Source of the DNA: CAXMNX01 sp964194845 | GTDB lineage: Bacteria; Pseudomonadota; Alphaproteobacteria; Rhodobacterales; Rhodobacteraceae | Assembly: GCA_964194845.1 (NCBI GenBank) | Contig: CAXMNX010000079.1 | Coordinates: 1 to 35,732, forward strand | Length of the DNA stretch: 35,732 nucleotides | Direction: 5' to 3' | In this document: in pieces, positions 23,632 to 31,922 of the stretch | Layout: each line of letters starts with the position of its first letter | Numbering within the stretch: position 1 is the stretch's first letter | Made by a program: the position numbers and the translations under genes | Notes under the pieces: model-generated | Told to the model about the DNA's origin: nothing | Seen by the model: the letters and a program-made list of their open reading frames with translations, nothing else | The model's database searches: none

Positions 23632-24906
23632 CTAAGTCGTGCGTCTTCGCCACTTCATCGCGACCAGAAACGATACCGCGGCAACGATAAGCGAAAAGTG
23701 GGTGCTAAAAACGATCACCTCGGTCCGTCCAGACGCTTCCAAAAGAATGCCCCGGAACATAATCACCGTCGGAAGGGTCACAGCCAGAACAAGCAGCGAT
23801 CCGAAAACCACGCCCAGTCTCTGCAAAAGGGCAGGCAGGAAGAAAAATGCGGTAAGATAGTGATAAAGCCAACTAAGCGGCGATAGCCAGGAAACCAAAA
23901 GAATGGCAACGGGCCAGAACAACGGGTCGCCCAGCCGCGTCCGCCTTGCAAAGATACCAAGTGCTGCGATCCCGACGAGTTGCACGAAGATACTGGCGAT
24001 AACCCAGAACGCGGGCTTTGGATAAATGAACCAGCTTGTCTTGCCGCCGGTTATCTCGGTTGAAATCTCGGTCATGTTGGCCTGATCGACAAAAAGATAC
24101 GCAACCAGCGGATCAAGCGAAAAGTTGGCGGCCGAAAAAAGCACGGTGCCCGATATCATCGATATTTCATTCAGGAAGGCTTGGTGGAAAGGCCAACCCG
24201 CCACGTACATTGATATCACGCCCAGCGTTGCCCCGGAAATTGCAAAGCTGGCAAATGCGGTGCGTCTACCGGCGCATAGCCAGAATATTGCAAAGATTGC
24301 CGGATATAACTTGATCGCCGCCGCCAGCGCCATAGCCAGACCACCAAGCGCCTGGTTCCCCGAACGCTCGCGTTCGATGGCCAGCAAAATCAGGAAGGAC
24401 ACCAGAATTTGTGGCTGATTTTGCTCCATTGGCAAAAGAACAACAATCGACGTCGTGCAGACCAGAATGCCAACCGCGACAAATATCGTCGCCGACTGTG
24501 CTGAGCTGGCAATCCGGCAGGCCAACAACAGCGAGCCACAAACGAGTGCTGCGTTTATCACCGTCGATATCAGCTTGAACTGATCGAACGACAATGTGGT
24601 CGTAAGCGGTTCAACAGCCCAGGCCCAAAGCGGTGGATAAATGAACGGGTAAACCGGGCGCGGCACGTCTTGCGCAATTATCGTTTCAATCCAAATATCG
24701 GGCGGCACCATATAAAACGTGCCTTCGGAACCGGCATAAACACCTGCCGGACCCTGACCGAAAAACTGCCCCGCCAGCCAAAGCGACCGAAGATCATCGG
24801 ATGTCGCATCTGAAAAAAGCACAAGAAAAACAATGAACAGGAACACGGCCAAAAAAATTGGCAATCGCATAGTTGCTACGGTGGGCTTCTCGGACATGGC
24901 TGCCAT
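23632..24906 (-). CDS. GT87-type (DUF2029) polyprenol-dependent mannosyltransferase-like membrane protein
   Basis: The 424-residue protein has about ten hydrophobic segments, a large first external loop with VYPFIYPPLWAW, and MEQNQPQILVSFLILLA, followed by GLAMALAAAIKLYPAIFAIF. The Q-N/G-Q and K-x-x-P motifs in this order characterise GT87/PimE-like C-type glycosyltransferases, which use a polyprenyl-phosphate sugar on the periplasmic side. The acceptor is unknown; an envelope glycan or lipid is likely. The first ATG (24906) lies three bases after AGGGAA; ATG 24897 (MSEKPTV) is equally possible. It is 92 bases upstream of carB on the same strand with no terminator visible, though a functional link is not obvious. 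Confidence 0.78.
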   Translation of the reverse strand: MAAMSEKPTVATMRLPIFLAVFLFIVFLVLFSDATSDDLRSLWLAGQFFGQGPAGVYAGSEGTFYMVPPDIWIETIIAQDVPRPVYPFIYPPLWAWAVEPLTTTLSFDQFKLISTVINAALVCGSLLLACRIASSAQSATIFVAVGILVCTTSIVVLLPMEQNQPQILVSFLILLAIERERSGNQALGGLAMALAAAIKLYPAIFAIFWLCAGRRTAFASFAISGATLGVISMYVAGWPFHQAFLNEISMISGTVLFSAANFSLDPLVAYLFVDQANMTEISTEITGGKTSWFIYPKPAFWVIASIFVQLVGIAALGIFARRTRLGDPLFWPVAILLVSWLSPLSWLYHYLTAFFFLPALLQRLGVVFGSLLVLAVTLPTVIMFRGILLEASGRTEVIVFSTHFSLIVAAVSFLVAMKWRRRTT

Positions 24907-25083
24907 TTTCCCTGCAAAGTCTATGTTCCTTGGCCACCGGCACCAAAAACAAAATAAATTTCACAATATCGCGGCAGATAAGGGCGTTCCGTGGCGACTT
25001 TGCGACAGCCCAACCGCTTGACTTCCCGGCCCTGAAACGGTGTATCGGCGCGAACCGCGCCATACGCCTGAAGGGTCCAAATC

Positions 25084-26862
25084 ATGCACGCCTATCGCAG
25101 CCACACCTGCGCCGAATTGACCGCGACAGATGTCGGCGACACCGTTCGCCTGTCCGGCTGGGTTCACCGCGTTCGCGACCACGGCGGCATCCTGTTCATC
25201 GACCTGCGCGACCACTACGGCATCACTCAGGTGCTGTGCGACCCCGACAGCCCGGTTTTCAGCGAGCTTGAAAGGGTCCGCTCGGAATGGTGCATACGCA
25301 TCGACGGCAACGTCAAAGCCCGCGACGCCGACCTGATAAATACCAAGATCCCCACGGGCGAGATCGAAGTCTACATCCGCGACATGGAAGTGCTGGGAAG
25401 CGCGGATGAACTGCCGCTGATCGTCTTCGGCGATCAGGAATACCCCGAAGAAACCCGGCTTCGCTATCGCTTTCTCGACCTCCGTCGCGAGGCGATGCAG
25501 GCGAACATGACGCTGCGGTCCGATGTCGTGGCCTCGATGCGCCGCGCCATGTGGGACGCACGCTTTCGCGAATTTCAGACGCCGATCATCACGGCCTCAA
25601 GCCCCGAAGGCGCGCGCGATTTTCTGGTGCCATCGCGCCTGCACCCGGGCAAGTTCTACGCGCTGCCCCAGGCCCCGCAGCAGTTCAAGCAACTGCTGAT
25701 GGTCTCGGGCTTCGACAAATACTTTCAGATAGCACCGTGTTTTCGCGACGAAGACCCCCGCGCCGACCGCTCGCCCACCGATTTCTACCAGCTTGACCTA
25801 GAGATGAGCTTCGTCGAACAGCAGGACGTCTTCGACACGATCCAGCCAGTGCTGCAAGGCGTCTTCGAAGAATTTGGAGGCGGTCGCAAGGTCGATACCG
25901 ACTGGCCGCAGATCAGCTACCGCGACGCAGCACTCTGGTATGGCACCGACAAGCCGGATCTCAGAAACCCGATCAAAATGCAGGATGTCTCCGAGCACTT
26001 CCGCGGCTCGGGCTTCGCCATCTTCGCCAAGATACTCGAACAGAACGGCACCGAGATCCGCGCCATCCCCGCGCCCACCGGCGGTAGCCGTAAATTCTGC
26101 GACCGCATGAACGCCTTCGCCCAGAAAGAGGGCCTGCCGGGGATGGGATATATTTTCTGGCGTGATCAGGGCGACGGCATGGAGGCCGCCGGACCGCTGG
26201 CCAAAAACATCGGCCCCGAACGCACCGAAGCCATCCGCCAGCAGCTTGGCCTCAATGTTGGCGACGCTGCCTTCTTCCTCGGCGGCAAAGCCAAAACCTT
26301 CGAAACCGTCGCTGGAAAAGCCCGCGTCGCCATCGGCGACGAGCTTAACCTCGCCGAAAAAGACCGCTTCGCCTTCGCGTGGATCGTCGATTTCCCGATC
26401 TATGAACGCGACGAAGAAACCGGCGCGATCGACTTTGAACACAACCCGTTTTCCATGCCGCAGGGTGGCATGGAGGCACTGAACGGCGATCCGCTCGACG
26501 TGCTCGGCTACCAATATGACCTTGCGTGCAACGGCTATGAAATCCTCTCAGGCGCGATCCGAAACCACCGCCCCGAGATCATGTTCAAAGCATTCGAAAT
26601 CGCAGGTTACGGCGAAGACGAAGTGAAGAAACGCTTCGGCGGCATGGTCAACGCATTCCGCTATGGCGCGCCGCCCCACGGCGGATGTGCTGCTGGCATC
26701 GACCGGATCGTGATGCTGCTGGCGGACGAAGACAACATCCGCCAGGTCATCCTGTTCCCAATGAACCAACGCGCCGAAGACCTGATGATGGACGCTCCCA
26801 GCGCGCCGACAAACGAGCAACTGCGCGAGCTAAGGCTTCGCGTACTGCCGCCGGAAGATTGA
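25084..26862 (+). CDS. aspS: Aspartyl-tRNA synthetase
   Basis: This 592-residue class IIb synthetase charges tRNA-Asp. Its parts in order are an OB-fold anticodon-binding domain (residues ~1-105, with GWVHRVRDHGGILFIDLRD), motif 1, the SPEGARDFLVPSR flipping-loop region, motif 2 FRDEDPRADR starting at residue 220, the bacterial GAD insertion (about 280-420) and motif 3 with GIDR at 538-541. GAD insertion and size identify the bacterial type. Whether it is discriminating or also charges tRNA-Asn cannot be told by eye. The start at 25084 begins MHAYRSHTCAEL, the usual opening. The stop overlaps the following GNAT gene (TGATG). Confidence 0.97.
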   Translation: MHAYRSHTCAELTATDVGDTVRLSGWVHRVRDHGGILFIDLRDHYGITQVLCDPDSPVFSELERVRSEWCIRIDGNVKARDADLINTKIPTGEIEVYIRDMEVLGSADELPLIVFGDQEYPEETRLRYRFLDLRREAMQANMTLRSDVVASMRRAMWDARFREFQTPIITASSPEGARDFLVPSRLHPGKFYALPQAPQQFKQLLMVSGFDKYFQIAPCFRDEDPRADRSPTDFYQLDLEMSFVEQQDVFDTIQPVLQGVFEEFGGGRKVDTDWPQISYRDAALWYGTDKPDLRNPIKMQDVSEHFRGSGFAIFAKILEQNGTEIRAIPAPTGGSRKFCDRMNAFAQKEGLPGMGYIFWRDQGDGMEAAGPLAKNIGPERTEAIRQQLGLNVGDAAFFLGGKAKTFETVAGKARVAIGDELNLAEKDRFAFAWIVDFPIYERDEETGAIDFEHNPFSMPQGGMEALNGDPLDVLGYQYDLACNGYEILSGAIRNHRPEIMFKAFEIAGYGEDEVKKRFGGMVNAFRYGAPPHGGCAAGIDRIVMLLADEDNIRQVILFPMNQRAEDLMMDAPSAPTNEQLRELRLRVLPPED

Positions 26863-27548
26863 TGTCGCTGGCCAACTGGACCCGACCACAATTACCACCC
26901 CGGACAACCATCCAGGGCCGCTACACAACGCTGGAACCGCTCTCGCGTGACCACTTGGGCGGGCTTCGCGAGGCGCACGCCGAGGACGCCACCGACGCGA
27001 TGTGGGCCTATCTGCCGGTGGGTCCGTTCGACGACACGGGGTATGCCGCATGGCTGGACCACAATCGCATTTTGCACGACCCGCTGCATTTCGCGATCCG
27101 CATGGCCGACGGGCGGCTTGGCGGAACGTTAAGCCTGATGCGGATCAATCCATCGGCAGGGACTATCGAAACCGGTTACCTGACGTTCGCGCCCCGCTTG
27201 CAACGCACCCGCGAGGCGACCGAGGCGGTCTACCTGCTGATGAAATGGTCGTTCGAAGCGGGCTATCGCCGGTTCGAATGGAAATGCAACGCTGCCAATC
27301 GCGCATCGCGCCGCGCGGCAGAACGGTTCGGGTTTTCATACGAGGGGATTTTCAGGCAGGCCATGGTCGTCAAAGGCCAGAACCGCGACACTGCGTGGTT
27401 TGCCTGCATCGACAGAGAATGGAACGCCCTTCAGGGCGCCTACGAGGCATGGCTCGACCCGGAAAATTTTGACGAGAATACCCAGCAAATACAAAGCCTT
27501 GCCAAACTGACCGCCCCGATACTGGTCACCCGGGATCCGGAATTGTGA
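26862..27548 (+). CDS. GNAT family N-acetyltransferase (RimJ/RimL-like)
   Basis: The 228-residue protein has the Acetyltransf_3 layout: LEPLSRDHLGGLREAHAED at the start, a GGTLSLMRINPSAGTIETGYL beta-hairpin, acetyl-CoA-binding QRTREATEAVYLLMKWSFE, and ANRASRRAAERFGFSYEGIFRQ near the end. Members acetylate ribosomal-protein N-termini, antibiotics or small molecules. The KCNAANRASRRAAERFGF block is typical of alphaproteobacterial members of unknown substrate. The start ATG 26862 overlaps the aspS stop by one base; the frame further upstream lies inside aspS. Its stop overlaps the GTG of the endonuclease-like gene (GTGA), so aspS-gnat-endonuclease are translationally linked. Confidence 0.88.
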   Translation: MSLANWTRPQLPPRTTIQGRYTTLEPLSRDHLGGLREAHAEDATDAMWAYLPVGPFDDTGYAAWLDHNRILHDPLHFAIRMADGRLGGTLSLMRINPSAGTIETGYLTFAPRLQRTREATEAVYLLMKWSFEAGYRRFEWKCNAANRASRRAAERFGFSYEGIFRQAMVVKGQNRDTAWFACIDREWNALQGAYEAWLDPENFDENTQQIQSLAKLTAPILVTRDPEL

Positions 27549-28318
27549 CGCTGTCGTCGCTTCAGGATGCGGGGTTTGATGTTTTAGCACCGAACCACGC
27601 CGAGGCCATTCTGGCGCATGATTTTGCAGATGAATCGCAAGCGCTGATCTCTCAATTGCTGGCCTTCAAAGTATCGGTGTCCGAGATTGTCACCGGTGGC
27701 GGCGGTGAAAGCGGTCAGACTCAGCGACTGCGCCACGCGCTCGATGATATTGGCTGGCGCAAGCACAATTTCGCCGTTCAGGTGGTTGTTGACGGACAGA
27801 CGCGCGATGGCGTGAGCCACGAGGTCGATCATGTGTTGGTGACGGGCGCGGGCACCCTGGCGCTCGAGATCGAGTGGAACAACAAAGACCCGTTTTTCGA
27901 CCGCGATCTTGAGAATTTCCAACGGCTTCATGCGCTTTCGGCGATCAGCCTTGGCGTGATCGTAACGCGCGGGCGAAGTATGCAGGACCAGATGCTGAAC
28001 TACGTAACCGCATGGCTGGATGGCGAAGGATTGCAATCCGAACAAGACGTCGACCGCCTTGGGCTTGGCCCCCGAACCGATGCACAAAAGCGCGCGGTCG
28101 CCGGTCAACTTGCGCGCGGCGTGCCTTTCGCCGAAGCCTTCGCGCGCAAATTTGTCGCCGACAAGTTTGGCACCGCCACCACGCATTGGGCCAAGCTTCA
28201 GGACCGCATCGCGCGCGGTGTCGGCAATCCGTGCCCGCTTTTGCTGATTGGAATGCCCGCGTCGATCCTGACGGACGGCCCTGCCGCACCGCCAGAACCT
28301 GATCTATTCGGCAGCTAG
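27545..28318 (+). CDS. BglII/BstYI-like type II restriction endonuclease
   Basis: The 257-residue protein starts with GTG 27545, overlapping the GNAT stop as GTGA. Its core is a PD-(D/E)xK-like segment: SHEVDHV with Asp95, then LALEIEWNNKDPFFDRDLENFQ with Glu108 and Glu110, followed by an IVTRGR strand. This matches the BglII/BstYI family (recognising AGATCT or RGATCY in characterised members), where the catalytic set is D...ExQ or ExE. Specificity here is unknown. The last 15 bases overlap the convergent MT-A70 methyltransferase gene, the natural partner for a restriction enzyme. An alternative is a solitary nuclease of other function. Base composition is like its neighbours, so recent import is not evident. 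Confidence 0.75.
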   Translation: MTLSSLQDAGFDVLAPNHAEAILAHDFADESQALISQLLAFKVSVSEIVTGGGGESGQTQRLRHALDDIGWRKHNFAVQVVVDGQTRDGVSHEVDHVLVTGAGTLALEIEWNNKDPFFDRDLENFQRLHALSAISLGVIVTRGRSMQDQMLNYVTAWLDGEGLQSEQDVDRLGLGPRTDAQKRAVAGQLARGVPFAEAFARKFVADKFGTATTHWAKLQDRIARGVGNPCPLLLIGMPASILTDGPAAPPEPDLFGS

Positions 28319-28945
28319 TCCCGAATTATACCCGTACGTCTTCCAGTCGGGTTTGTAATCCGCATCCGCCTGATTGCCCCAGACCGCCCAACCGTCGCGC
28401 ACACCGCGACCAAAAAGCTCAAGATACGGTCCCCAGGAACAATCCTCGATCAGTTTGTATTGCTCATCGGGTTTGCGTGAATGCTCGCGCTTGCGGCTCT
28501 GGATCATATTGACCTGCCGCCGCCCCGGCGCTTCGGTCCGGGCGTTTTTGCCACGGGTGCCAAACAGCAAAACCTCGGTCACGTTGCGGAAATAGAACCC
28601 CACGCCGCGCCCGTCCGATCCGCCGTCTTTGCGAACCTTGTGCCAGACAATGTTGGATTTGTAGTCAAAGCCCCAGGCGGCCAGAACCTTCAGCCCGTCG
28701 GGCAAAAGCGCATTCGGAACCCAAAGATAGCAATGCGCGCGGTCCGCCATATGCGCACCCACCGGCAGCGCGCAAATCTCGTCCAGTTCCATCGTCGGAT
28801 AGCGGGCAAGGCGCTTGTGCTCGGGGGCTATCTTGCCGGTCCGGTTGACAAATCGCCACGGCGGATCGGCAAGCACCGTCCCATAACGGTCCCCATCCAG
28901 GAATTTCACAAGGTCTTGCGCGGCGTCGGTCCCCATATCCAACAT
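28304..28945 (-). CDS. MT-A70 family adenine-N6 methyltransferase
   Basis: The protein has the catalytic LADPPW motif near its N-terminus and family blocks ARYPTMELDEICALP, HCYLWVPNALLPDGLKVL and VRDGWAVWGNQ. MT-A70 enzymes methylate N6 of adenine in DNA or RNA. Convergent overlap with the BglII-like endonuclease gene suggests it protects DNA at that enzyme's site, since BglII-type sites contain adenine. The start is uncertain: ATG 28945 (MLDMGTDAAQDL) or 28936 fits family beginnings best, ATG 28981 gives 12 more residues without a ribosome site, and the frame is open to a TTG at 28999. It lies downstream of the response regulator gene on the same strand. Confidence 0.78.
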   Translation of the reverse strand: MLDMGTDAAQDLVKFLDGDRYGTVLADPPWRFVNRTGKIAPEHKRLARYPTMELDEICALPVGAHMADRAHCYLWVPNALLPDGLKVLAAWGFDYKSNIVWHKVRKDGGSDGRGVGFYFRNVTEVLLFGTRGKNARTEAPGRRQVNMIQSRKREHSRKPDEQYKLIEDCSWGPYLELFGRGVRDGWAVWGNQADADYKPDWKTYGYNSGLAAE

Positions 28946-29029
28946 GATGGTCTGTCCATGTATGACTTGCCAGTGGAACATTATGTGAACATCTGGCAAT
29001 TTACAATTGCTGAAGGCCCGGCGAATTGC

Positions 29030-29755
29030 TCAGACGTGCTGTTCGTCTTTCAAACGCGCCAGCACAAGGTTTCTGAGCCGCGCGACATTTGCGGGCGCGG
29101 ATTTCCCTTCGGTGCGCGACGCGGCGATATCGCGAACGGCATCGCGCAAATCATTGTCCTCAACGCATTTGGCGATACCCAGAAGAAAGTTCGCCAGATA
29201 GTCCAGCGTCTGCTGATCCGGCTCCGGCACCAGCAATTCAGCGGCAAGTGCGAGATCATCGCGAAGCGCAATCCGGTCGGGCGAAACCTCATCCGCGCAA
29301 ACCACCCTCAGGCCCGCCGGCCGCGCGTCCATCGGCAGTTTGGCCAGGATCGCCGACTGAAAGGCAGATATCGACGTGATTGGCTTGGCAAGAAACGCAT
29401 CAGCACCGGCGTCGTGCGCGCTTGTCGCAAGGCTGTCGTCGCCCGACATCGCCATGATCAGCGAAATACGCGGGTCAGCACTCGCCAGCGTTCGGATCAG
29501 ATCGAGCCCCGATCCATCCGGCAGACCGACATCGACAACAACAATGCCGGGGCGATAGGTGCAAAGGTGACGAGCCGCCGATTTCAAACTGTCAGCGCGC
29601 CGGATGCGCGCGCCCGAACGCTGACAGATCAACCTCAACGCCTCGCAAGCAAATCGGCTGTCTTCGACAACCAGCAATGTCTGCCCCAAAAGCGGGCGTT
29701 CCGCCGTCGGTGGGCGTTGCATCAGAAAATCTTCGAGCGTCTCCGGCAAGGACAT
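29030..29755 (-). CDS. Orphan response regulator receiver protein with helical C-terminal domain
   Basis: The 241-residue protein has a CheY-like receiver domain (about 24-145): acidic pair Glu31-Asp32, phospho-acceptor Asp75 (IVVVDVGLPDGSG), Ser104 and Lys124 (FLAKPIT). The C-terminal ~95 residues are helical with no DNA-binding, HD, GGDEF or other output domain that I recognise, so it may act by protein contacts. AGGAGG five bases before ATG 29755 fixes the start; the longer frame upstream is an artefact. No histidine kinase gene lies nearby. It is divergent from mce with 151 bases between them. Confidence 0.85.
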   Translation of the reverse strand: MSLPETLEDFLMQRPPTAERPLLGQTLLVVEDSRFACEALRLICQRSGARIRRADSLKSAARHLCTYRPGIVVVDVGLPDGSGLDLIRTLASADPRISLIMAMSGDDSLATSAHDAGADAFLAKPITSISAFQSAILAKLPMDARPAGLRVVCADEVSPDRIALRDDLALAAELLVPEPDQQTLDYLANFLLGIAKCVEDNDLRDAVRDIAASRTEGKSAPANVARLRNLVLARLKDEQHV

Positions 29756-29906
29756 AACCTCCTGACCACGCAGGGCCTTCACGCCCGCATCATCCGAATC
29801 TTCGGCTAATGAATGATTAACGCCCAGATGATCGGCGTCGGGCTGTCTCTTGCCGCGCCGATTGATGCAACGCATAACCGGCGGCACAACGCTCGGGGGC
29901 ATTCAA

Positions 29907-30311
29907 ATGATCGGTCGTCTGAACCACGTCGCCATTGCTGTGCCGGACCTAAAAGCCGCTTCTGCGCTCTATCGCGACACGCTTGGCGCTGATGTCGGCG
30001 CGCCGCAAGACGAACCGGATCACGGCGTGACCGTGGTTTTCATCAACCTGCCCAACACGAAGATTGAACTGTTGTATCCGCTGGGCGAAAATTCTCCGAT
30101 CACCGGGTTTCTTGAGAAAAACCCATCGGGCGGGATCCACCACGTTTGCTACGAAGTGGCTGATATCGACACCGTCGCCAAACGCCTTGTCGCAAAGGGT
30201 GCGCGCGTGCTGGGGGGCGGCGCGCCGAAGATTGGTGCGCACGGAAAACCGGTGCTGTTTCTGCACCCGAAAGATTTCAACGGCACCTTGATCGAACTGG
30301 AACAGATCTGA
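29907..30311 (+). CDS. mce: Methylmalonyl-CoA / ethylmalonyl-CoA epimerase
   Basis: A 134-residue glyoxalase/VOC-fold enzyme that interconverts (R)- and (S)-methylmalonyl-CoA, linking propionyl-CoA to succinyl-CoA. In many alphaproteobacteria it also serves the ethylmalonyl-CoA pathway. Metal ligands are visible as His7 (RLNHVAIAV), a central His in GGIHHVCYEV and the late Glu in GTLIELEQ. GGGGG lies seven bases upstream of ATG 29907; earlier in-frame TTG/ATG codons lack family similarity. The TGA overlaps the ATG of the DUF1467 gene, a pairing seen widely in relatives. Confidence 0.95.
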   Translation: MIGRLNHVAIAVPDLKAASALYRDTLGADVGAPQDEPDHGVTVVFINLPNTKIELLYPLGENSPITGFLEKNPSGGIHHVCYEVADIDTVAKRLVAKGARVLGGGAPKIGAHGKPVLFLHPKDFNGTLIELEQI

Positions 30312-30583
30312 TGTCGCCGGTGTCTGCATTTGTCCTGCTGGCGGTCATCTGGTTCATGACGCTTTTTGTTGTGTTGCCGATACGGCTGGAAACGCAGGGC
30401 GACGTCGGCGAGAAAGTCGAGGGCACGCCGGCCAGCGCGCCGTCGTCGTCGTTTTCGATGAAGCGAAAACTCTGGATAATCACAGCCGTCGCCGTCCCAA
30501 TATGGATTATTATCAGTGCTGTGATCATCTGGGGCGGGATCAGCGTGCGCGATATTGATTTCTTCAATCGGATGGGTGGCTAG
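30311..30583 (+). CDS. DUF1467 family small membrane protein
   Basis: The 90-residue protein has two transmembrane segments (about residues 4-24 and 54-77) with a short, Ser/Ala-rich loop between and the family segment LPIRLETQGDVGEKVEGTPASAP. DUF1467 proteins nearly always follow the epimerase gene in alphaproteobacteria; their function is unknown. The start overlaps the mce stop by one base. The TAG shares CTAG (30580-30583) with the stop of the convergent EI24 gene. Confidence 0.9.
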   Translation: MSPVSAFVLLAVIWFMTLFVVLPIRLETQGDVGEKVEGTPASAPSSSFSMKRKLWIITAVAVPIWIIISAVIIWGGISVRDIDFFNRMGG

Positions 30584-31269
30584 GACTGTTCCAGCCGGTG
30601 AAAAAGATGGGTGAACGCGGCCACGCCAATCACCGGCACCAGCAGGTTCACCAGCGGAATGGTCAGCGGTACCGTCATCAGCGCGCCTGTCAGCCAGATC
30701 AGGGAAAAGTTGCTGCGAAACGCAGCCTTCGCGCCCGTCCGCCCCAGCCGTCTGACCGCGATCATGCGATAATATTCGCGGCCAAGAAGATAGCCGTTCA
30801 GCGCGTAGAAAATGACCGGCGCAAATGGTGCGAAAATGAAATAAGCGATCAGTGCTGCCGCGTTCGCACCGATTAAAACGCCAAGAAATCCAAGGGTTTC
30901 CCGCAACGTTTCCAGCAATGGCACACGCGGCACTTTGGGAAGATCAGGGTAATGCCGGGCTTCAACCGCCTCCGCCACATCATCCAGAAATAGTCCGGTG
31001 AATGCCGAAGCAACCGGCACCATCAGAAAGACCGAAAAGCCGATCATCAGGATCAGCGAGCCCCAGGACGCCAGATCGTCAACGAACGTGATCTCGCCAA
31101 TCCATGGCACCGAAATACTGTCGGGCAGCAGCCATTGAATGCCCCAGAAAACCAGCAAATACGCGCCGAACAAAAGCCCGATGGTCAGCGCAATGCCACG
31201 CACCAGAACCGAGCGAAATCGCGGATCGCCGATCTGGCTTACAGCGTCAGAGATTGCCCCGAAAATCAC
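30580..31269 (-). CDS. EI24/CysZ-like membrane protein
   Basis: This polytopic protein of about 229 residues opens VIFGAISDAVSQIGDPRFRSVL and has four or five hydrophobic segments, with a YLLGREYYRMIAVRRL motif and a C-terminal PLVNLLVPVIGVAAFTHLF block. This is the EI24 (PF07264) family, whose E. coli member CysZ is a sulfate permease. The sulfate-activation gene is elsewhere in the window, so a sulfate role is only suggested. I chose GTG 31269, which overlaps the nitroreductase stop as GTGA, matching the coupling used three other times here; ATG 31281 (four residues longer) is the alternative. Confidence 0.85.
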   Translation of the reverse strand: MIFGAISDAVSQIGDPRFRSVLVRGIALTIGLLFGAYLLVFWGIQWLLPDSISVPWIGEITFVDDLASWGSLILMIGFSVFLMVPVASAFTGLFLDDVAEAVEARHYPDLPKVPRVPLLETLRETLGFLGVLIGANAAALIAYFIFAPFAPVIFYALNGYLLGREYYRMIAVRRLGRTGAKAAFRSNFSLIWLTGALMTVPLTIPLVNLLVPVIGVAAFTHLFHRLEQS

Positions 31270-31844
31270 GCCTCGATCCATTCGACGATTCTGTCAAGGT
31301 CCGGTCGTGGCCGGTCCGGGGGCGTAAATTTTTCCGTGCCGATATGGATAAATCCAACAATCCACTCATGCGGCATCAAGCCAAGGATTTGTTCTCTCCA
31401 GCCGCGGTCGTGGCTGGCCCAGCCGGTTATCCAGTTTGCACCCCAGCCAGCTGCCAACGCCGCGGAAAGCAGCAAAGTCGCGACCGCGCCCGCCGACAGG
31501 GTTTGCTCAATCTCCGGGATTTTCTCCGAAGGCTTCGGGCTGGCTATCACCGCAACCGCAAGATCGGCATCGGCGAATAGCTTTTGCTCTTTCTCGATCT
31601 TCTCAGGCTCAAGGCCCAGTTCAGCGCCCTTGATTGGGATCGACCCGGCCAGCCGCGCCAACGCGGGTTTTTCAAGCACTAGAAATCGCCAGGGCTCCAG
31701 CTTGCCGTGATCGGGGCTGCGGGCTGCGATTGTCAGCAATTCGGTTAGATCATCACGGCCCGGCACCGGTCCGGTCAGCGTCTTTGCAGGCCGCGAACGC
31801 CGTCCCTTCAGGAAATCGAGCGCGGCTGTGTTGGCGTTGGGCAT
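31266..31844 (-). CDS. Nitroreductase family protein (YdjA-like)
   Basis: The 192-residue flavoprotein has the nitroreductase beginning ALDFLKGRRSRPAKTL with the FMN phosphate-binding Arg-Arg-Ser, the RSPDHGKLEPWRFLVLE segment characteristic of the small YdjA-type, and a C-terminal GFIHIGTEKFTPPDRPRP FMN-contact region. It presumably uses NAD(P)H and FMN as a dimer; the physiological substrate is unknown. AGGAGA lies ten bases before ATG 31844, so the start is well set. The stop overlaps the EI24 gene start. Confidence 0.92.
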   Translation of the reverse strand: MPNANTAALDFLKGRRSRPAKTLTGPVPGRDDLTELLTIAARSPDHGKLEPWRFLVLEKPALARLAGSIPIKGAELGLEPEKIEKEQKLFADADLAVAVIASPKPSEKIPEIEQTLSAGAVATLLLSAALAAGWGANWITGWASHDRGWREQILGLMPHEWIVGFIHIGTEKFTPPDRPRPDLDRIVEWIEA

Positions 31845-31922
31845 TGGGATAATCTCCTGTCGGGGGGTTACCTATTGACGCCGCAGGCGAAATTCCAGTG
31901 GGCCGGGTCCAGGATTGCCGTG

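Noticed and set aside
28481..29809. 442-codon plus-strand open frame across the MT-A70 and response regulator genes
   Set aside because: It is antisense to two genes with clear catalytic motifs and correct ribosome sites, and spans the gap between them without any recognisable domain.
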